Shown here in pieces: positions 28,122 through 38,970 of a stretch of 64,000 nucleotides of DNA. The notes below the pieces were generated by a model that saw only the letters and a program-made list of their open reading frames with translations, was not told where the DNA came from and made no database searches. This DNA is from Alkalibacter rhizosphaerae (lineage in GTDB: Bacteria; Bacillota; Clostridia; Eubacteriales; Alkalibacteraceae), in assembly GCF_017352215.1 (NCBI RefSeq), contig NZ_CP071444.1, positions 1 to 64,000 on the forward strand. The letters are read 5' to 3'. The position numbers and the translations under genes were made by a program. Position 1 is the first letter of the stretch. Every line of letters starts with the position of its first letter.

Positions 28122-29288
28122 TTATTTGTATACGCCATATTCATGGACGAATTCGTTTACCGCTTTCAGGTTTTCCACATTAACGTCGCCGTTGGATAGA
28201 AGGGCTCTGGAAGTGGCAAAGATGTAACCACCACCTGGTGCACAGGTATCGATGATCCGCTTGGCTTCGTCGATGCATCGCTCCTTGTTGCTCAAACGCA
28301 TCAACTCCAAGGGCATTCCACCTGCTAGAGTTATGTTGTCACCAATCTGTTTTTTTGCTTTGAAAATGTCATCTTCTTCGATCAAGCCAATGGCAAAATC
28401 TTTTGGCAAGCTGTTGAGCCAACCGTATTTGTCTTCCCAATTGCCTTCCAAAAACATGATCATTTTCCCACCCAGACGATGGATCTTGTCAACCATGCCC
28501 ATGTAGGTTGGCAACATGAATTTTTCAAATTGCTTGTTGCTGATAAAAGTAGGGATGTGAAACATGGTTGCATAATACGGAAAGTCAGGTAATTCTTTTG
28601 TATCAGGGTGGATGCCTAAAAAATCATTGGCGAATTCATCCAGTGCATGGGTAGCCGCAAGCAATTCTTCTTGGTTGCGTCGAAGATCCAATGAAGTTCC
28701 TTTGAATCCGCGAAGATAGTCAAAAATGATGTCCAAAGGGGGATAGGCAAAACTTCCTGCAAGAATGGGCAAGCCATGACGTTCCTTGCAAGTTGCTCCC
28801 AATTTTCCAAATACATCAAATTTGACTTTCCAGTGATCCAACACTTCTTTCAATGTGTCGTATATTTCATCAGGTGATTGGTTGAATTTTTCATGTTTTC
28901 GAGGGAGCATTTTATTGAACAAATAGCCCATGGGATCGTCGATAAGCTCCGGATATTCTTCTACTTTCATAGGAGTAAATTCCTTGTGTTGGACGGTTTG
29001 ACCATCTTCTGAAATAAAGTGGCTTGGGCTGCCTAGTATTTTTGCCGTTTTTGCATCAAATGCCAAACCGCTGGTATAGATGCCGTCAGTATAGATGTCA
29101 TCGTAAGGCTTGCTGTAAATCTCGATCTCTTTTTCCGGATTTTCGTCCAATTCTTTTACATAGCTGTTTGCGTAGGAGAATACCCACGTTTCGTAGGTGG
29201 ACAAGATGGGAACCCGAATGGGTTCTTTGTGATTGACCGTTGTTTTGAACATTTCCACTCGTTCATTGTACAACTGTTCCTTGGACAT
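28122..29288 (-). CDS. Uroporphyrinogen decarboxylase (URO-D) family protein, possible methyltransferase
   Basis: A 388-residue TIM-barrel protein of the URO-D superfamily. Features are GSFAYPPLDIIFDYLRGFKG, the internal barrel segment GGKMIMFLEGNWEDK, and the C-terminal NITLAGGMPLELMR and CAPGGGYIFATSRALL. In anaerobes these proteins are mostly corrinoid- or cobalamin-linked methyltransferases (methanol, methylamine or methoxy-aromatic type) rather than haem enzymes. No corrinoid protein or haem gene is adjacent, so the substrate is unknown. ATG 29288 is chosen because AAAGGTTGG lies upstream; an upstream in-frame ATG at about 29324 has no ribosome site. The promoter contains a TetR-type palindrome. 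Confidence 0.8.
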   Translation of the reverse strand: MSKEQLYNERVEMFKTTVNHKEPIRVPILSTYETWVFSYANSYVKELDENPEKEIEIYSKPYDDIYTDGIYTSGLAFDAKTAKILGSPSHFISEDGQTVQHKEFTPMKVEEYPELIDDPMGYLFNKMLPRKHEKFNQSPDEIYDTLKEVLDHWKVKFDVFGKLGATCKERHGLPILAGSFAYPPLDIIFDYLRGFKGTSLDLRRNQEELLAATHALDEFANDFLGIHPDTKELPDFPYYATMFHIPTFISNKQFEKFMLPTYMGMVDKIHRLGGKMIMFLEGNWEDKYGWLNSLPKDFAIGLIEEDDIFKAKKQIGDNITLAGGMPLELMRLSNKERCIDEAKRIIDTCAPGGGYIFATSRALLSNGDVNVENLKAVNEFVHEYGVYK

Positions 29289-29337
29289 GCATTTCACCAA
29301 CCTTTCAAATTTCAAAGCAGACATGCTTCGTATATAG

Positions 29338-29366
29338 AAAGTAACATACCGCGGTATGTTTGTCAA
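29338..29366 (-). promoter_or_regulatory. Minus-strand promoter with perfect 18-base operator in its spacer
   Basis: On the minus strand TTGACA (29361-29366) and TACTTT (29338-29343) flank a 17-base spacer. A perfect palindrome AACATACCGCGGTATGTT (29343-29360) fills it. The half-site ACATACC is of the type bound by TetR regulators, and a TetR gene lies divergently at 29497. A bound dimer would cover the whole promoter of the URO-D gene. The autoregulatory effect on the tetR promoter would be weaker, since the site is about 70 bases upstream of it. Confidence 0.8.
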
Positions 29367-29496
29367 TAAAAAAATAAAAACAAGGAGTATTACAGTATTT
29401 GAAACAATTAAAGAAGTTAGAAATATGTTATAATATAGCCACATCGTATAATAACAATGGATCCAGACGAAAGGATGATCTCCAATAGAAGAGTAC

Positions 29497-30063
29497 ATGA
29501 ATGACACAAAAGAAGCGCTGCTCCAGGCAGCCATGGAATTGTTTCAAAAGGATGGATACGACAAGGTAAGTATCAACGCCATCTGCAAAAGTGTGGGTGT
29601 AACAAAAGGTTCCTTTTATCATCATTACAAGTCCAAGTCTGATTTGTTGCTTAAAGATTATAAACGGGCGGAAGGTCAGTTGCTGGACTACTACAACGAC
29701 AGAATCTTTCTTCCGGCACAAGAGCAGCTTCGAGCCATGTTCGATTGGTACAATGATTTTTTTCAACCTCACCGCATAGGTGAAGTTCGCCTTTTTTTGA
29801 AGATTCAGCTGGAATCCCATTACAAGAATTACCCATATACGAATAAAGTACAAAAAATGATCATGAAAAATATTCTGTCAAAAGGAATTCTCCAAGGTTT
29901 TTTTCGTAAAGACATGGATCCAAAAGAGATAACGGACTATATTTTCACATACATGTATGGTATTCACTATGAATGGTCCATCGATGAGAACAATGTCGAT
30001 TTTAAAGAAAAATTCGATTATTTTTATGAACATTATCTAATACCTCATATTTGTATAAAATAG
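29497..30063 (+). CDS. TetR/AcrR-family transcriptional regulator
   Basis: A 188-residue repressor. The N-terminal helix-turn-helix (LQAAMELFQKDGYDKVSINAICKSVGVTKGSFYHHYKSKSDLL) matches TetR_N exactly. The ligand-binding C-terminal domain is helical and aromatic (FDWYNDFFQPHRIG). It is divergent from the URO-D gene, with a perfect palindrome between, so repression of that operon is likely. The ligand is unknown and may be a methyl donor or aromatic compound linked to the URO-D enzyme. The promoter has TATAAT at 29429-29434. Confidence 0.92.
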   Translation: MNDTKEALLQAAMELFQKDGYDKVSINAICKSVGVTKGSFYHHYKSKSDLLLKDYKRAEGQLLDYYNDRIFLPAQEQLRAMFDWYNDFFQPHRIGEVRLFLKIQLESHYKNYPYTNKVQKMIMKNILSKGILQGFFRKDMDPKEITDYIFTYMYGIHYEWSIDENNVDFKEKFDYFYEHYLIPHICIK

Positions 30064-30081
30064 GTAATGATCTGGATAGAC

Positions 30082-30126
30082 TTGTTTTGAGGATGCTGTA
30101 TAGGGTATAAATTGTAATGATTTCAA
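30082..30126 (+). promoter_or_regulatory. katG promoter with PerR/Fur-like box
   Basis: TTGTTT (30082-30087) and TATAAA (30106-30111) with an 18-base spacer. Directly after the -10 is TTGTAATGATTTCAA (30112-30126), a 7-1-7 inverted repeat with one mismatch between arms. It agrees with the PerR consensus TTATAATNATTATAA at 11 or 12 of 14 positions. Its place over the transcription start suits repression. Confidence 0.7.
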
Positions 30127-30149
30127 ATTCAAAACAAGGAGGATCATGA

Positions 30150-32342
<2,193 letters not shown>

Positions 32343-32372
32343 AAGCGAAATCGAACAAAGGATGGAAATACG

Positions 32373-32408
32373 AAAAGGTCCGAGGTTATAGAAGCCTAGG
32401 ACCTTTTT
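32373..32408. terminator. Bidirectional terminator between katG and the DUF89 gene
   Basis: AAAAGGTCC (32373-32381) pairs with GGACCTTTT (32399-32407), and AGG/CCT extends the stem after a one-base mismatch. T-runs occur on both strands. The stop codon of the minus-strand gene (32386-32388) lies in the loop, so the right arm is also coding. Confidence 0.8.
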
Positions 32409-33267
32409 CATGAACAAAAACACCAGTGAATTTTTCCAATCCGAACCGGGACGTGAACAAATCGCATTTACACAAAAATGCATAAAAAATGTTTTTTCCG
32501 CATCCCTGTAAAGATTCAAAATTTCCTTGCCCTTTTGCTAAAATCAAGTCGGCTTCGTCAATAAGGCTTCGAATGGTCTCGGGAAGTTCTTCCCACTGGG
32601 TTCCCGGGTAGTCTCCTCCATTGTCCACAGTTCGTACTACATCAGACAACCTCACATATGCCGCATCTTCCATGGTCGCATCGTTGTAAACGGCGCTTCC
32701 TCGAACGACGGCCGTCAGTTCCAGAGCCGGGAAGTGATCCATGAGGATCTCCATGAAAACTTTGTCCAACACGATCTCTCCAGCATTGTCCAAAAGATAA
32801 ACCATTTTATCGGCCCTTTTCAGATCGGAAAGAAACGTTGGAAAAGCCGTTAGATCCGGAATGTTGATGTTGCCTTTTTCCAAAATCTCGGTAAGTTGTT
32901 CCATATCCACTTTTTCCATGGCGCCAAAATCGATGAAATTACCTAGCATGGCATATTGTAAGGCCTCTAATATGGGATCTTCTGAGGATAGGATCCGATC
33001 TTTGATCCTGCTTTCCCATTCCAGCATATAGCGGTTGGATGCTTCCTTTATTTTTTTATAGGTAGGGTCCGGGTTAATGGATTTTTTTATTCGATCCAGC
33101 ATGATCTTGCTTAGTTCTGGAGCCGTGGCGTCCATCGGTGCATCTGCAAGCAATCGGCAAACATCTTTGACGAATTCTATTTTATCAGGATCTCCGGGTC
33201 GAAGCTCCTCAAATAAGGCGTCCGCTTTTTTAAGGATACAATGAATGCAATCAGTACTGGATTTCAT
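32386..33267 (-). CDS. DUF89/ARMT1-like protein (damage-control phosphatase family)
   Basis: A 293-residue protein. The N-terminal CIHCILKK (residues 8-15) is the Cys pair typical of prokaryotic DUF89 subfamily members. The phosphatase core shows LLDNAGEIVLDKVFMEIL, VVRGSAVYNDATMEDA and AKGQGNFESLQG, which carry the Asp/Asn/Asp metal-binding residues known for the family. Characterised relatives are metal-dependent phosphatases acting on damaged or unwanted phosphometabolites. Here the substrate is unknown. Single gene, ribosome site GAAAGG before ATG 33267. Confidence 0.85.
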   Translation of the reverse strand: MKSSTDCIHCILKKADALFEELRPGDPDKIEFVKDVCRLLADAPMDATAPELSKIMLDRIKKSINPDPTYKKIKEASNRYMLEWESRIKDRILSSEDPILEALQYAMLGNFIDFGAMEKVDMEQLTEILEKGNINIPDLTAFPTFLSDLKRADKMVYLLDNAGEIVLDKVFMEILMDHFPALELTAVVRGSAVYNDATMEDAAYVRLSDVVRTVDNGGDYPGTQWEELPETIRSLIDEADLILAKGQGNFESLQGCGKNIFYAFLCKCDLFTSRFGLEKFTGVFVHEKGPRLL

Positions 33268-33362
33268 GTTTTCACAACCTTTCTCTTCTGTGATCGTCTA
33301 TTTGTATGATATCATGAATTCATGGAGTTGTAACCTGACATACATTATGAATGGAGCCTTCT

Positions 33363-34625
33363 ATGAATAGGATAAATAGGAAAAATGGAGATCGGTATGC
33401 CATCGTTATTTTGATAGGATGTTTTGTACAATTTGCCGTACTGGCAGGTCTTTATATCAACATAGGCCAATTATTTGAACCAGTTGCTACGACCCATGGC
33501 TTCACAATGGGTCAGATGGCGGCTGTTTCTACCTTCATGGGCATCGGAAGCATGCTGACCATACCTTTGGCAGGTCGGCTTTTGGATCGGGTGGACATTC
33601 GGATCATATTGACTGGAGGAAATCTGGCTTTTAACGGGGCCTTGCTGTCTTTTATCTTGTGGTCCGAATTGTGGCAGTTTTATCTGGTGTGTTTTCTTTC
33701 TGGTTTGGCTGTCGGCGTGTCCGTGATGATCACTGTGCCGGTGGTGGTGGGAAATTGGTTTTATAAAAGACTTGGTTTGGCTATGAGTCTGGCCATGAGT
33801 TCAAGTGCCATTGGAAGTGCCGCTATAAGTCCCATTATGGGGTATTTATTGTTCCATTTGCCGTGGGAAACGGCAGTAGCCATATTGTTCCTGTCGGCAA
33901 TAGTAATGGTGACGCCAGTATCCTTGTTTGTCATTCGACTACGACCGGAAGATAAGGGTATGTACCCTTATGGTTACGATCCGGAAGATCCTTTCCATGT
34001 ACAGGCGGCAAATGGGAAAGCGGATGGAATGTCGGAAAAGGAAGCAGTGAAAAGCTTGTCTTTCTGGTTGATTTTGCTTACCTTTGGCATGATGCAGTTC
34101 ATGAACGGTTTTTTGGCCATGTTGCCCAGTTTCGGCCGATCATTGGGCATGACAGCTATAGGAGCTTCTACCTTGATCACCATCTCCATGTTGGGAAATC
34201 TAGTATTTAAATTATCATTTGGATATTTATCAGATCGGTTTCAGTTCCAACGGGTCTTGTATGGTTTGCTTTTTATCGTCCTTGCAGGATTCGGATTCAT
34301 CTACAGTAGCCGAAATGCAGTCAGTGTTTTATTGTATGCAGGGATCATCGGATTTGGGGCTTCTCAAAGCTATGTATCGGTGGCAGGACCATTGTTTACA
34401 AGACGAACCTTTGGTTCAAAAGACTATAGCAAGATCTATTCCCACATGGTAGTAAGTCAAACGCTGTTTGGTGCCATAAGCCCTCCAATTGCCGGTTATA
34501 TTTTTGATGCTACCGGTTCCTATAGTGGGATGTTGGTTTTGTTCATAGGTGCCGCACTTGTTTCAATAATATTTGTTTACATCAATCGCAAAATCATAAA
34601 TGAAAGAGAAGGAAGCCAGATATGA
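33363..34625 (+). CDS. MFS transporter (OFA-like)
   Basis: A membrane protein of about 420 residues with twelve predicted helices and a central cytoplasmic loop near 33960-34050 (PEDKGMYPYGYDPEDP). The motif GRLLDRVDIRIILTGG between helices 2 and 3 is MFS motif A-like. The overall pattern resembles oxalate/formate-type monocarboxylate transporters. ATG 33363 is taken with ATGGAG six bases upstream; ATG 33351 would add four residues but lacks a ribosome site. The end overlaps the next transporter gene by four bases (ATGA), so both are one operon. Confidence 0.82.
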   Translation: MNRINRKNGDRYAIVILIGCFVQFAVLAGLYINIGQLFEPVATTHGFTMGQMAAVSTFMGIGSMLTIPLAGRLLDRVDIRIILTGGNLAFNGALLSFILWSELWQFYLVCFLSGLAVGVSVMITVPVVVGNWFYKRLGLAMSLAMSSSAIGSAAISPIMGYLLFHLPWETAVAILFLSAIVMVTPVSLFVIRLRPEDKGMYPYGYDPEDPFHVQAANGKADGMSEKEAVKSLSFWLILLTFGMMQFMNGFLAMLPSFGRSLGMTAIGASTLITISMLGNLVFKLSFGYLSDRFQFQRVLYGLLFIVLAGFGFIYSSRNAVSVLLYAGIIGFGASQSYVSVAGPLFTRRTFGSKDYSKIYSHMVVSQTLFGAISPPIAGYIFDATGSYSGMLVLFIGAALVSIIFVYINRKIINEREGSQI

Positions 34626-35710
34626 GAGAAAAGGATTTTCGATTTACCTTGGACGAAACAGCAGGAGCATTAGGAGATTTTGGAACGTTGCTGCCCATAG
34701 TAGTCGGCGTTTCCGTCGCAACAGACATGGATCTATCCCGAATGTTGTTTTTTTTCGGTTTGGCATACATCGGCACCGGATTGTATTACAAGCTGCCCAT
34801 GCCTGTAGAGCCCATGAAGGCTATGGGAGTCGTTGCTATTGCAGAACGATTGAGTCCCGGCGAAATCGCAGGGGCAGGTATCGTTATGGGAGTTGTCCTG
34901 TTGCTGATCGCAGTGACAGGAGCCATGGATCTTATCAAGAAAAATATCCCGATCCCGCTTATTCGAGGGATACAGCTTGGTTTGGCATTGACCTTGATGC
35001 GGCAAGCCCTAATTATGGTAGGGGAGGACTGGATCCTTGGATTGATATCCATCTTTATCGTTTTATTCTATACTCTCTCAAAAAAACTGGATATTTCTGC
35101 ATTGGTCATTATTGTCTTGGGTGTAGCGGTAGGAGTATTCCGTCATGGATCGCCCGGTATCTCCATCATGACTCTGCCAAGCTTTCAATGGCCACTCTGG
35201 GGAGAAACGCTGGTAGGAATCACCAAAGCAACGATTCCGCAAATACCTTTGACGCTGGGGAATGCCGTATTGGCGACCGCACTTTTGATCTCAGATCTGT
35301 TGGATCGTAAAGTGGAAGAAAAGAAACTTCTATTAAGCATGAGCAGCATGCTTTTATTGGCGGTTCCTTTTGGTGGTTTTCCTATGTGTCATGGAGCTGG
35401 AGGGTTGGCGGCACAATACCGATTCGGTGCCAGGACGGGAGGGTCCAATTTGATATCGGGAGCGGTGCTTTTGCTGGTGGCGTTTTTCTTTGCAACGCCA
35501 AAGTTGGAATTGATCATCCCATTCGGTGCTTTGGGTGCCTTGTTGTTTTATTCAGCATTATCTTTGTACAAGACTTCTAGAAAAACTACGGAAAATTGGT
35601 TTACCATCGTAACAGGTGTGATTGCTTTTGTTTTTGGAATGACTTGGGCTTTTCTAGGAATGTGGGGATTTCATTTCGTCCGCACATGGATCCAAAAAAA
35701 GAGGGTATAA
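34622..35710 (+). CDS. MOT1-type molybdate/sulfate transporter
   Basis: A 362-residue membrane protein with about ten helices. The conserved MOT1 motifs are visible: DETAGALGDFGTLLPIVVG at the N-terminus, YYKLPMPVEPMKAMG after helix 2, and IPLTLGNAVLATALLISDLL with FPMCHGAGGLAAQYRFGARTGGSN later. These match the substrate-binding segments of plant, algal and bacterial MOT1 high-affinity molybdate transporters. A molbindin-like gene lies convergently 50 bases further on, which supports molybdate over sulfate. Confidence 0.85.
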   Translation: MREKDFRFTLDETAGALGDFGTLLPIVVGVSVATDMDLSRMLFFFGLAYIGTGLYYKLPMPVEPMKAMGVVAIAERLSPGEIAGAGIVMGVVLLLIAVTGAMDLIKKNIPIPLIRGIQLGLALTLMRQALIMVGEDWILGLISIFIVLFYTLSKKLDISALVIIVLGVAVGVFRHGSPGISIMTLPSFQWPLWGETLVGITKATIPQIPLTLGNAVLATALLISDLLDRKVEEKKLLLSMSSMLLLAVPFGGFPMCHGAGGLAAQYRFGARTGGSNLISGAVLLLVAFFFATPKLELIIPFGALGALLFYSALSLYKTSRKTTENWFTIVTGVIAFVFGMTWAFLGMWGFHFVRTWIQKKRV

Positions 35711-35718
35711 CCAAATAA

Positions 35719-35749
35719 AAGCTGTACGTGTCACCACGTACAGCTTCGT
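35719..35749. terminator. Bidirectional terminator between MOT1 and molbindin genes
   Basis: Perfect 12-pair stem AAGCTGTACGTG / CACGTACAGCTT with TCAC loop, followed by CGTTT on plus and preceded by AAAA on the left for the minus strand. Confidence 0.8.
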
Positions 35750-35763
35750 TTCGGTAATACTGT

Positions 35764-35976
35764 TTAATGGTCGGTTCCGATCATGACGTTGGAAGCTTTT
35801 ACTACAGCATAGACTTCATTGCCGACTTTTAAATCCAAAGATTTTACAGCATCCATGGTGATGGAGGAAGTCAATACATTGCCGCCTCCGATATCTACGG
35901 AAACGATGGCTGTAACGACGCCTTCCTTGATTTCCGTTATTGTCCCTTTTAATTGATTTCTTGCACTTAGTTTCAT
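35764..35976 (-). CDS. Molbindin (TOBE/Mop-domain protein)
   Basis: A 70-residue single Mop/TOBE domain: SARNQLKGTITEIKEGVVTAIVSVDIGGGNVLTSSITMDAVKSLDLKVGNEVYAVVKASNVMIG. This is the typical length and pattern of molbindins, which form hexamers that bind several molybdate ions as an intracellular buffer. ATG 35976 follows AAAGGAG. Its neighbour is a MOT1-type transporter, suggesting uptake plus storage of molybdate. Confidence 0.93.
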   Translation of the reverse strand: MKLSARNQLKGTITEIKEGVVTAIVSVDIGGGNVLTSSITMDAVKSLDLKVGNEVYAVVKASNVMIGTDH

Positions 35977-36132
35977 AATATCGATCGCTCCTTTTTCGTT
36001 TTTTATATGCCTTATTTATACCCATGGAACAAGAATTAAATCAGGATAAGGATGCTTGGGTGATCGACTGTATCTTTTGCTATGATGAAAATGACGCTGC
36101 TGTTATAATGAAGTTGGAAAAGAGGTGACGCC

Positions 36133-37200
36133 ATGTCTTATAAAATATTTGTGATCAACCCAGGCTCCACGTCAACACGCGTGGCCTTGTACCTGGATGA
36201 AAAACAGCTGTTTTACCACAAAATCGATCACGATACCGAAGTTTTATCCAAGTTTAAAAACACTATGGAGCAGTATGTCATGAGGAAAGACGCAGTAGAA
36301 ACACTGTTAAAAGAAAATATTGTATCCTTGGATGAACTGTCTGCCGTTGTAGGCAGGGGAGGTATGCTGCAAACCATTCGACCGGGCGCTTATTATGTAA
36401 ATGAAAAAATGCTGCGGGAACTGGAAGAAAATCCATACATGGAACATGCGTCAAATCTGGGAGCGAAGATCGCATACGGGATCACCAAGCCCCTTGGCAT
36501 ACCTGCATTCATCTATGACTCTCCCAGGGCTGATGTTTTGACGGAAATCGCCCGAATCTCCGGACTGGCAAATTTTCCAAGGACAGCTACCAGTCATGTG
36601 TTGAATTCCAGAGCTACTGCAATGAAGGCAGCCGAACAAATTGGGAAGTTGTACGAAGAAGTTAATTTAGTGGTCGCTCATCTGGGGGGTGGAATCTCCA
36701 TGAGTGTCCATCGAAAAGGACAGATCGTGGATATCTTGTCCGACGACGAAGGACCCTTTTCACCGGAATGTTCCGGAAAATTTCCGGCACGGGAGTTGAT
36801 CCGACTCTGTTATTCCGGGATCCATACGGAGAAAGAGATGCAGAGACTCCTTCGCGGCAATGGTGGATTGAAATCCTATTTTAATACCATCGACTTGAGG
36901 GAAGTGGAATCGTGGATGGAAGAGGGAGATGGGGAAGCTTCCTTGGTTTTTCAGGCCTTGGGTTATCAAATCGCCAAAGGGATCGGAGAATTGTCGACAG
37001 TGGTTGCAGGCAAGGTGGACGGCATTGTATTGACAGGTGGAATGGCACGTTCCGAAGCGTTGACAAGACTGGTGGAGGAACGGGTGAAATTCATCGCTCC
37101 CGTAATCATATTTCCCGGCCAGTTGGAGATGGAGGCGTTGGCAGGGGGAGCTTTGCGCATACTGGAGGGAAAGGAAGAAGTACAGAATTTTGAAATATAA
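36133..37200 (+). CDS. buk: Butyrate kinase
   Basis: Interconverts butyryl phosphate plus ADP and butyrate plus ATP. 355 residues, the family norm. The ASKHA fold is shown by the N-terminal phosphate-binding segment INPGSTSTRVALY and by the later VVGRGGM, HLGGGISMSVHRKGQIVD, DNEGPFSPE-like DDEGPFSPE and VLTGGMARS motifs. It is related to acetate kinase but has butyrate-kinase features. No phosphotransbutyrylase gene is adjacent, so the butyryl phosphate source is elsewhere. TATAAT is at 36104-36109. Confidence 0.94.
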   Translation: MSYKIFVINPGSTSTRVALYLDEKQLFYHKIDHDTEVLSKFKNTMEQYVMRKDAVETLLKENIVSLDELSAVVGRGGMLQTIRPGAYYVNEKMLRELEENPYMEHASNLGAKIAYGITKPLGIPAFIYDSPRADVLTEIARISGLANFPRTATSHVLNSRATAMKAAEQIGKLYEEVNLVVAHLGGGISMSVHRKGQIVDILSDDEGPFSPECSGKFPARELIRLCYSGIHTEKEMQRLLRGNGGLKSYFNTIDLREVESWMEEGDGEASLVFQALGYQIAKGIGELSTVVAGKVDGIVLTGGMARSEALTRLVEERVKFIAPVIIFPGQLEMEALAGGALRILEGKEEVQNFEI

Positions 37201-37205
37201 AAGGT

Positions 37206-37267
37206 AAAAACCTTAAAGGTCCAGGAGCTCTGAGTTATGGAGTTCCTTGTGATCCTTTAAGGTTTTT
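37206..37267. terminator. Long bidirectional terminator between buk and acyl-CoA synthetase
   Basis: Perfect 14-pair outer stem AAAAACCTTAAAGG (37206-37219) with CCTTTAAGGTTTTT (37254-37267). Inside are additional short pairs (CCAGGAGCTC with GAGTTCCTTG-like sequence), so the structure is long. Both strands have a T-run. Confidence 0.85.
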
Positions 37268-37268
37268 C

Positions 37269-38957
37269 TTATTGCTTGTTGGCGTCAGTTTCTCGGATCT
37301 CCACCCGACGAATTTTTCCGCTGATGGTCTTTGGCAATTCTTGCACAAATTCCACCACTCGGGGGTATTTGTAAGGTGCAGTCACTTTCTTAACATGGTC
37401 TTGCAATTCCTTGACCAATTCTTCCGAGGGCACATATCCTTCGCAAAGGACGATGGTTGCTTTTACATTAAAACCGCGAATGGGATCTGGAACTCCGGTA
37501 ACGGCAGATTCCAGTACAGCTGGATGTTCTGCCAAGGCACTCTCCACCTCGAAGGGACCGATCCGATAACCGGAAGATTTTATGATATCGTCATTTCTTC
37601 CGATGTACCAATAAAATCCCAGTTCGTCCCGGTAAGCCAAGTCTCCAGTATGATACAAACTATCATGCCATGACTTTTTTGTTGTGGCTTCATCTTTGTA
37701 GTAGCCCATGAAAAGCCCTTTTGTTTTATTGTGGGGTCCGTCGGAACGAATACAGATCTCTCCAGTGACTCCAGGATCCACTTCTTCGCCGTTCTCATCA
37801 ACCAAAAGCATATGGTATCCCGGTGTGATCAGCCCCATGGAACCGGGTTTTGGCTGTACCCAAGGGTACAGGATAGAACAACAGACGGTGGTTTCCGATT
37901 GGCCAAAGCCTTCAAAAATTCGAAGCCCGGTTGCTTCTCTCCACTGATTGAATACTTCCGGTGACAAGGCTTCGCCTGCTGCACAGCAGTGGGTCAGGGA
38001 AGACAGGTCGTAGCTTTTGACATCTTGGGTCAGTAGGAAACGATACATGGTGGGAGGAACGCAGAAAGTGTTTATTTTGTACTTTTCCAATTTTTCCAAA
38101 ATATCTTTTGGTTGGAATGCGTCAAAATCGTAGGTAAAGATGGCGGATTCTCCCAACCATTGCCCATACATTTTTCCCCAAAGACTTTTCAGCCACCCTG
38201 TATCGGAGATGGTGAAGTGCAATCCTCCCGGTTCAACACGATGCCAAAAGACTCCAGTCATGATATGGCCCAGGGGATAGGTAAAGTCATGGCTGACCAT
38301 TTTTGGATATCCTGTGGTGCCCGATGAAAAGGCGACGATCATGCGATCGCTTGCTTTTGTTGCCTGATCACCTGTAGGGCGCTCCCATTTTTCGGAAGCG
38401 GCTTCAATGCCTGCTTCAAAGTCCAGCCAGTTGTCTCCCGCATTTTTGTGTTTGGTCACTGCTTTGATGGTGACGGATGGACACTCCGGATGTGCCATGT
38501 CAAATGATTCGGTACTGTCTCCATCTGCTGTGATGATGGCCATTTTGATGTCGGCAGCCTGGCAGCGATATACGTAGTCCTTGGGAGTAAGCAAGTTGGT
38601 CGCTTGTACGGCCACTGCTCCGATCTTGTGCAGGGCCATCATGATGTACCAGAACAAGTAGCTTCTTTTAACGACGATCAAGACGAAATCGCCTTTTTTA
38701 ATGCCTAGAGATGCAAAATAATTGGCGGTTTTATTGGACCAAGTTTTCATATCTTTGAAGGTGATGTATTTTTCTTCTCCATCTTTGCCAACCCACAGCA
38801 TCGCCAATTGATCCGGCTTTTCATCGGCCAGCTTGTCCAATACGTCGTAGGCAAAGTTGAAATCTTCATCGCATGTAACATTATAATTACGGTAAAGATC
38901 TTCCAGGGTCACATATTCGTCTCGATGTCGTCCGGTATATTTTTCATAAGTGATCAT
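37269..38957 (-). CDS. AMP-forming acyl-CoA synthetase (ACSM/medium-chain-like)
   Basis: A 562-residue adenylate-forming enzyme that activates a carboxylic acid to acyl-CoA. The ATP-binding P-loop is FSSGTTGYPK. Others are GFGQSETT, the hinge YHTGDLAYRDELGFYWYIGRNDDIIKSSGYRIGPFEVE, and the C-terminal catalytic Lys in PKTISGKIRRVE. The ending and the WxxSLWG region resemble medium-chain/branched acid synthetases rather than acetyl-CoA synthetase. ATG 38957 has GGAGGA seven bases upstream; the ATG at 38963 touches the ribosome site. It is last of the minus-strand oxidoreductase cluster, so branched or aromatic acids are likely substrates. Confidence 0.9.
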   Translation of the reverse strand: MITYEKYTGRHRDEYVTLEDLYRNYNVTCDEDFNFAYDVLDKLADEKPDQLAMLWVGKDGEEKYITFKDMKTWSNKTANYFASLGIKKGDFVLIVVKRSYLFWYIMMALHKIGAVAVQATNLLTPKDYVYRCQAADIKMAIITADGDSTESFDMAHPECPSVTIKAVTKHKNAGDNWLDFEAGIEAASEKWERPTGDQATKASDRMIVAFSSGTTGYPKMVSHDFTYPLGHIMTGVFWHRVEPGGLHFTISDTGWLKSLWGKMYGQWLGESAIFTYDFDAFQPKDILEKLEKYKINTFCVPPTMYRFLLTQDVKSYDLSSLTHCCAAGEALSPEVFNQWREATGLRIFEGFGQSETTVCCSILYPWVQPKPGSMGLITPGYHMLLVDENGEEVDPGVTGEICIRSDGPHNKTKGLFMGYYKDEATTKKSWHDSLYHTGDLAYRDELGFYWYIGRNDDIIKSSGYRIGPFEVESALAEHPAVLESAVTGVPDPIRGFNVKATIVLCEGYVPSEELVKELQDHVKKVTAPYKYPRVVEFVQELPKTISGKIRRVEIRETDANKQ

Positions 38958-38970
38958 TGGCATTCCTCCA

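Noticed and set aside
29289-29534. N-terminal extension of the URO-D protein
   Set aside because: The added residues have no ribosome site, contain the -10 and operator region, and do not resemble the family; the start at 29288 is preferred.
34600-35310. 236-codon plus-strand frame overlapping the MOT1 gene
   Set aside because: The composition is Arg/Ser/His-rich and unnatural for a protein; the other frame matches MOT1 throughout.
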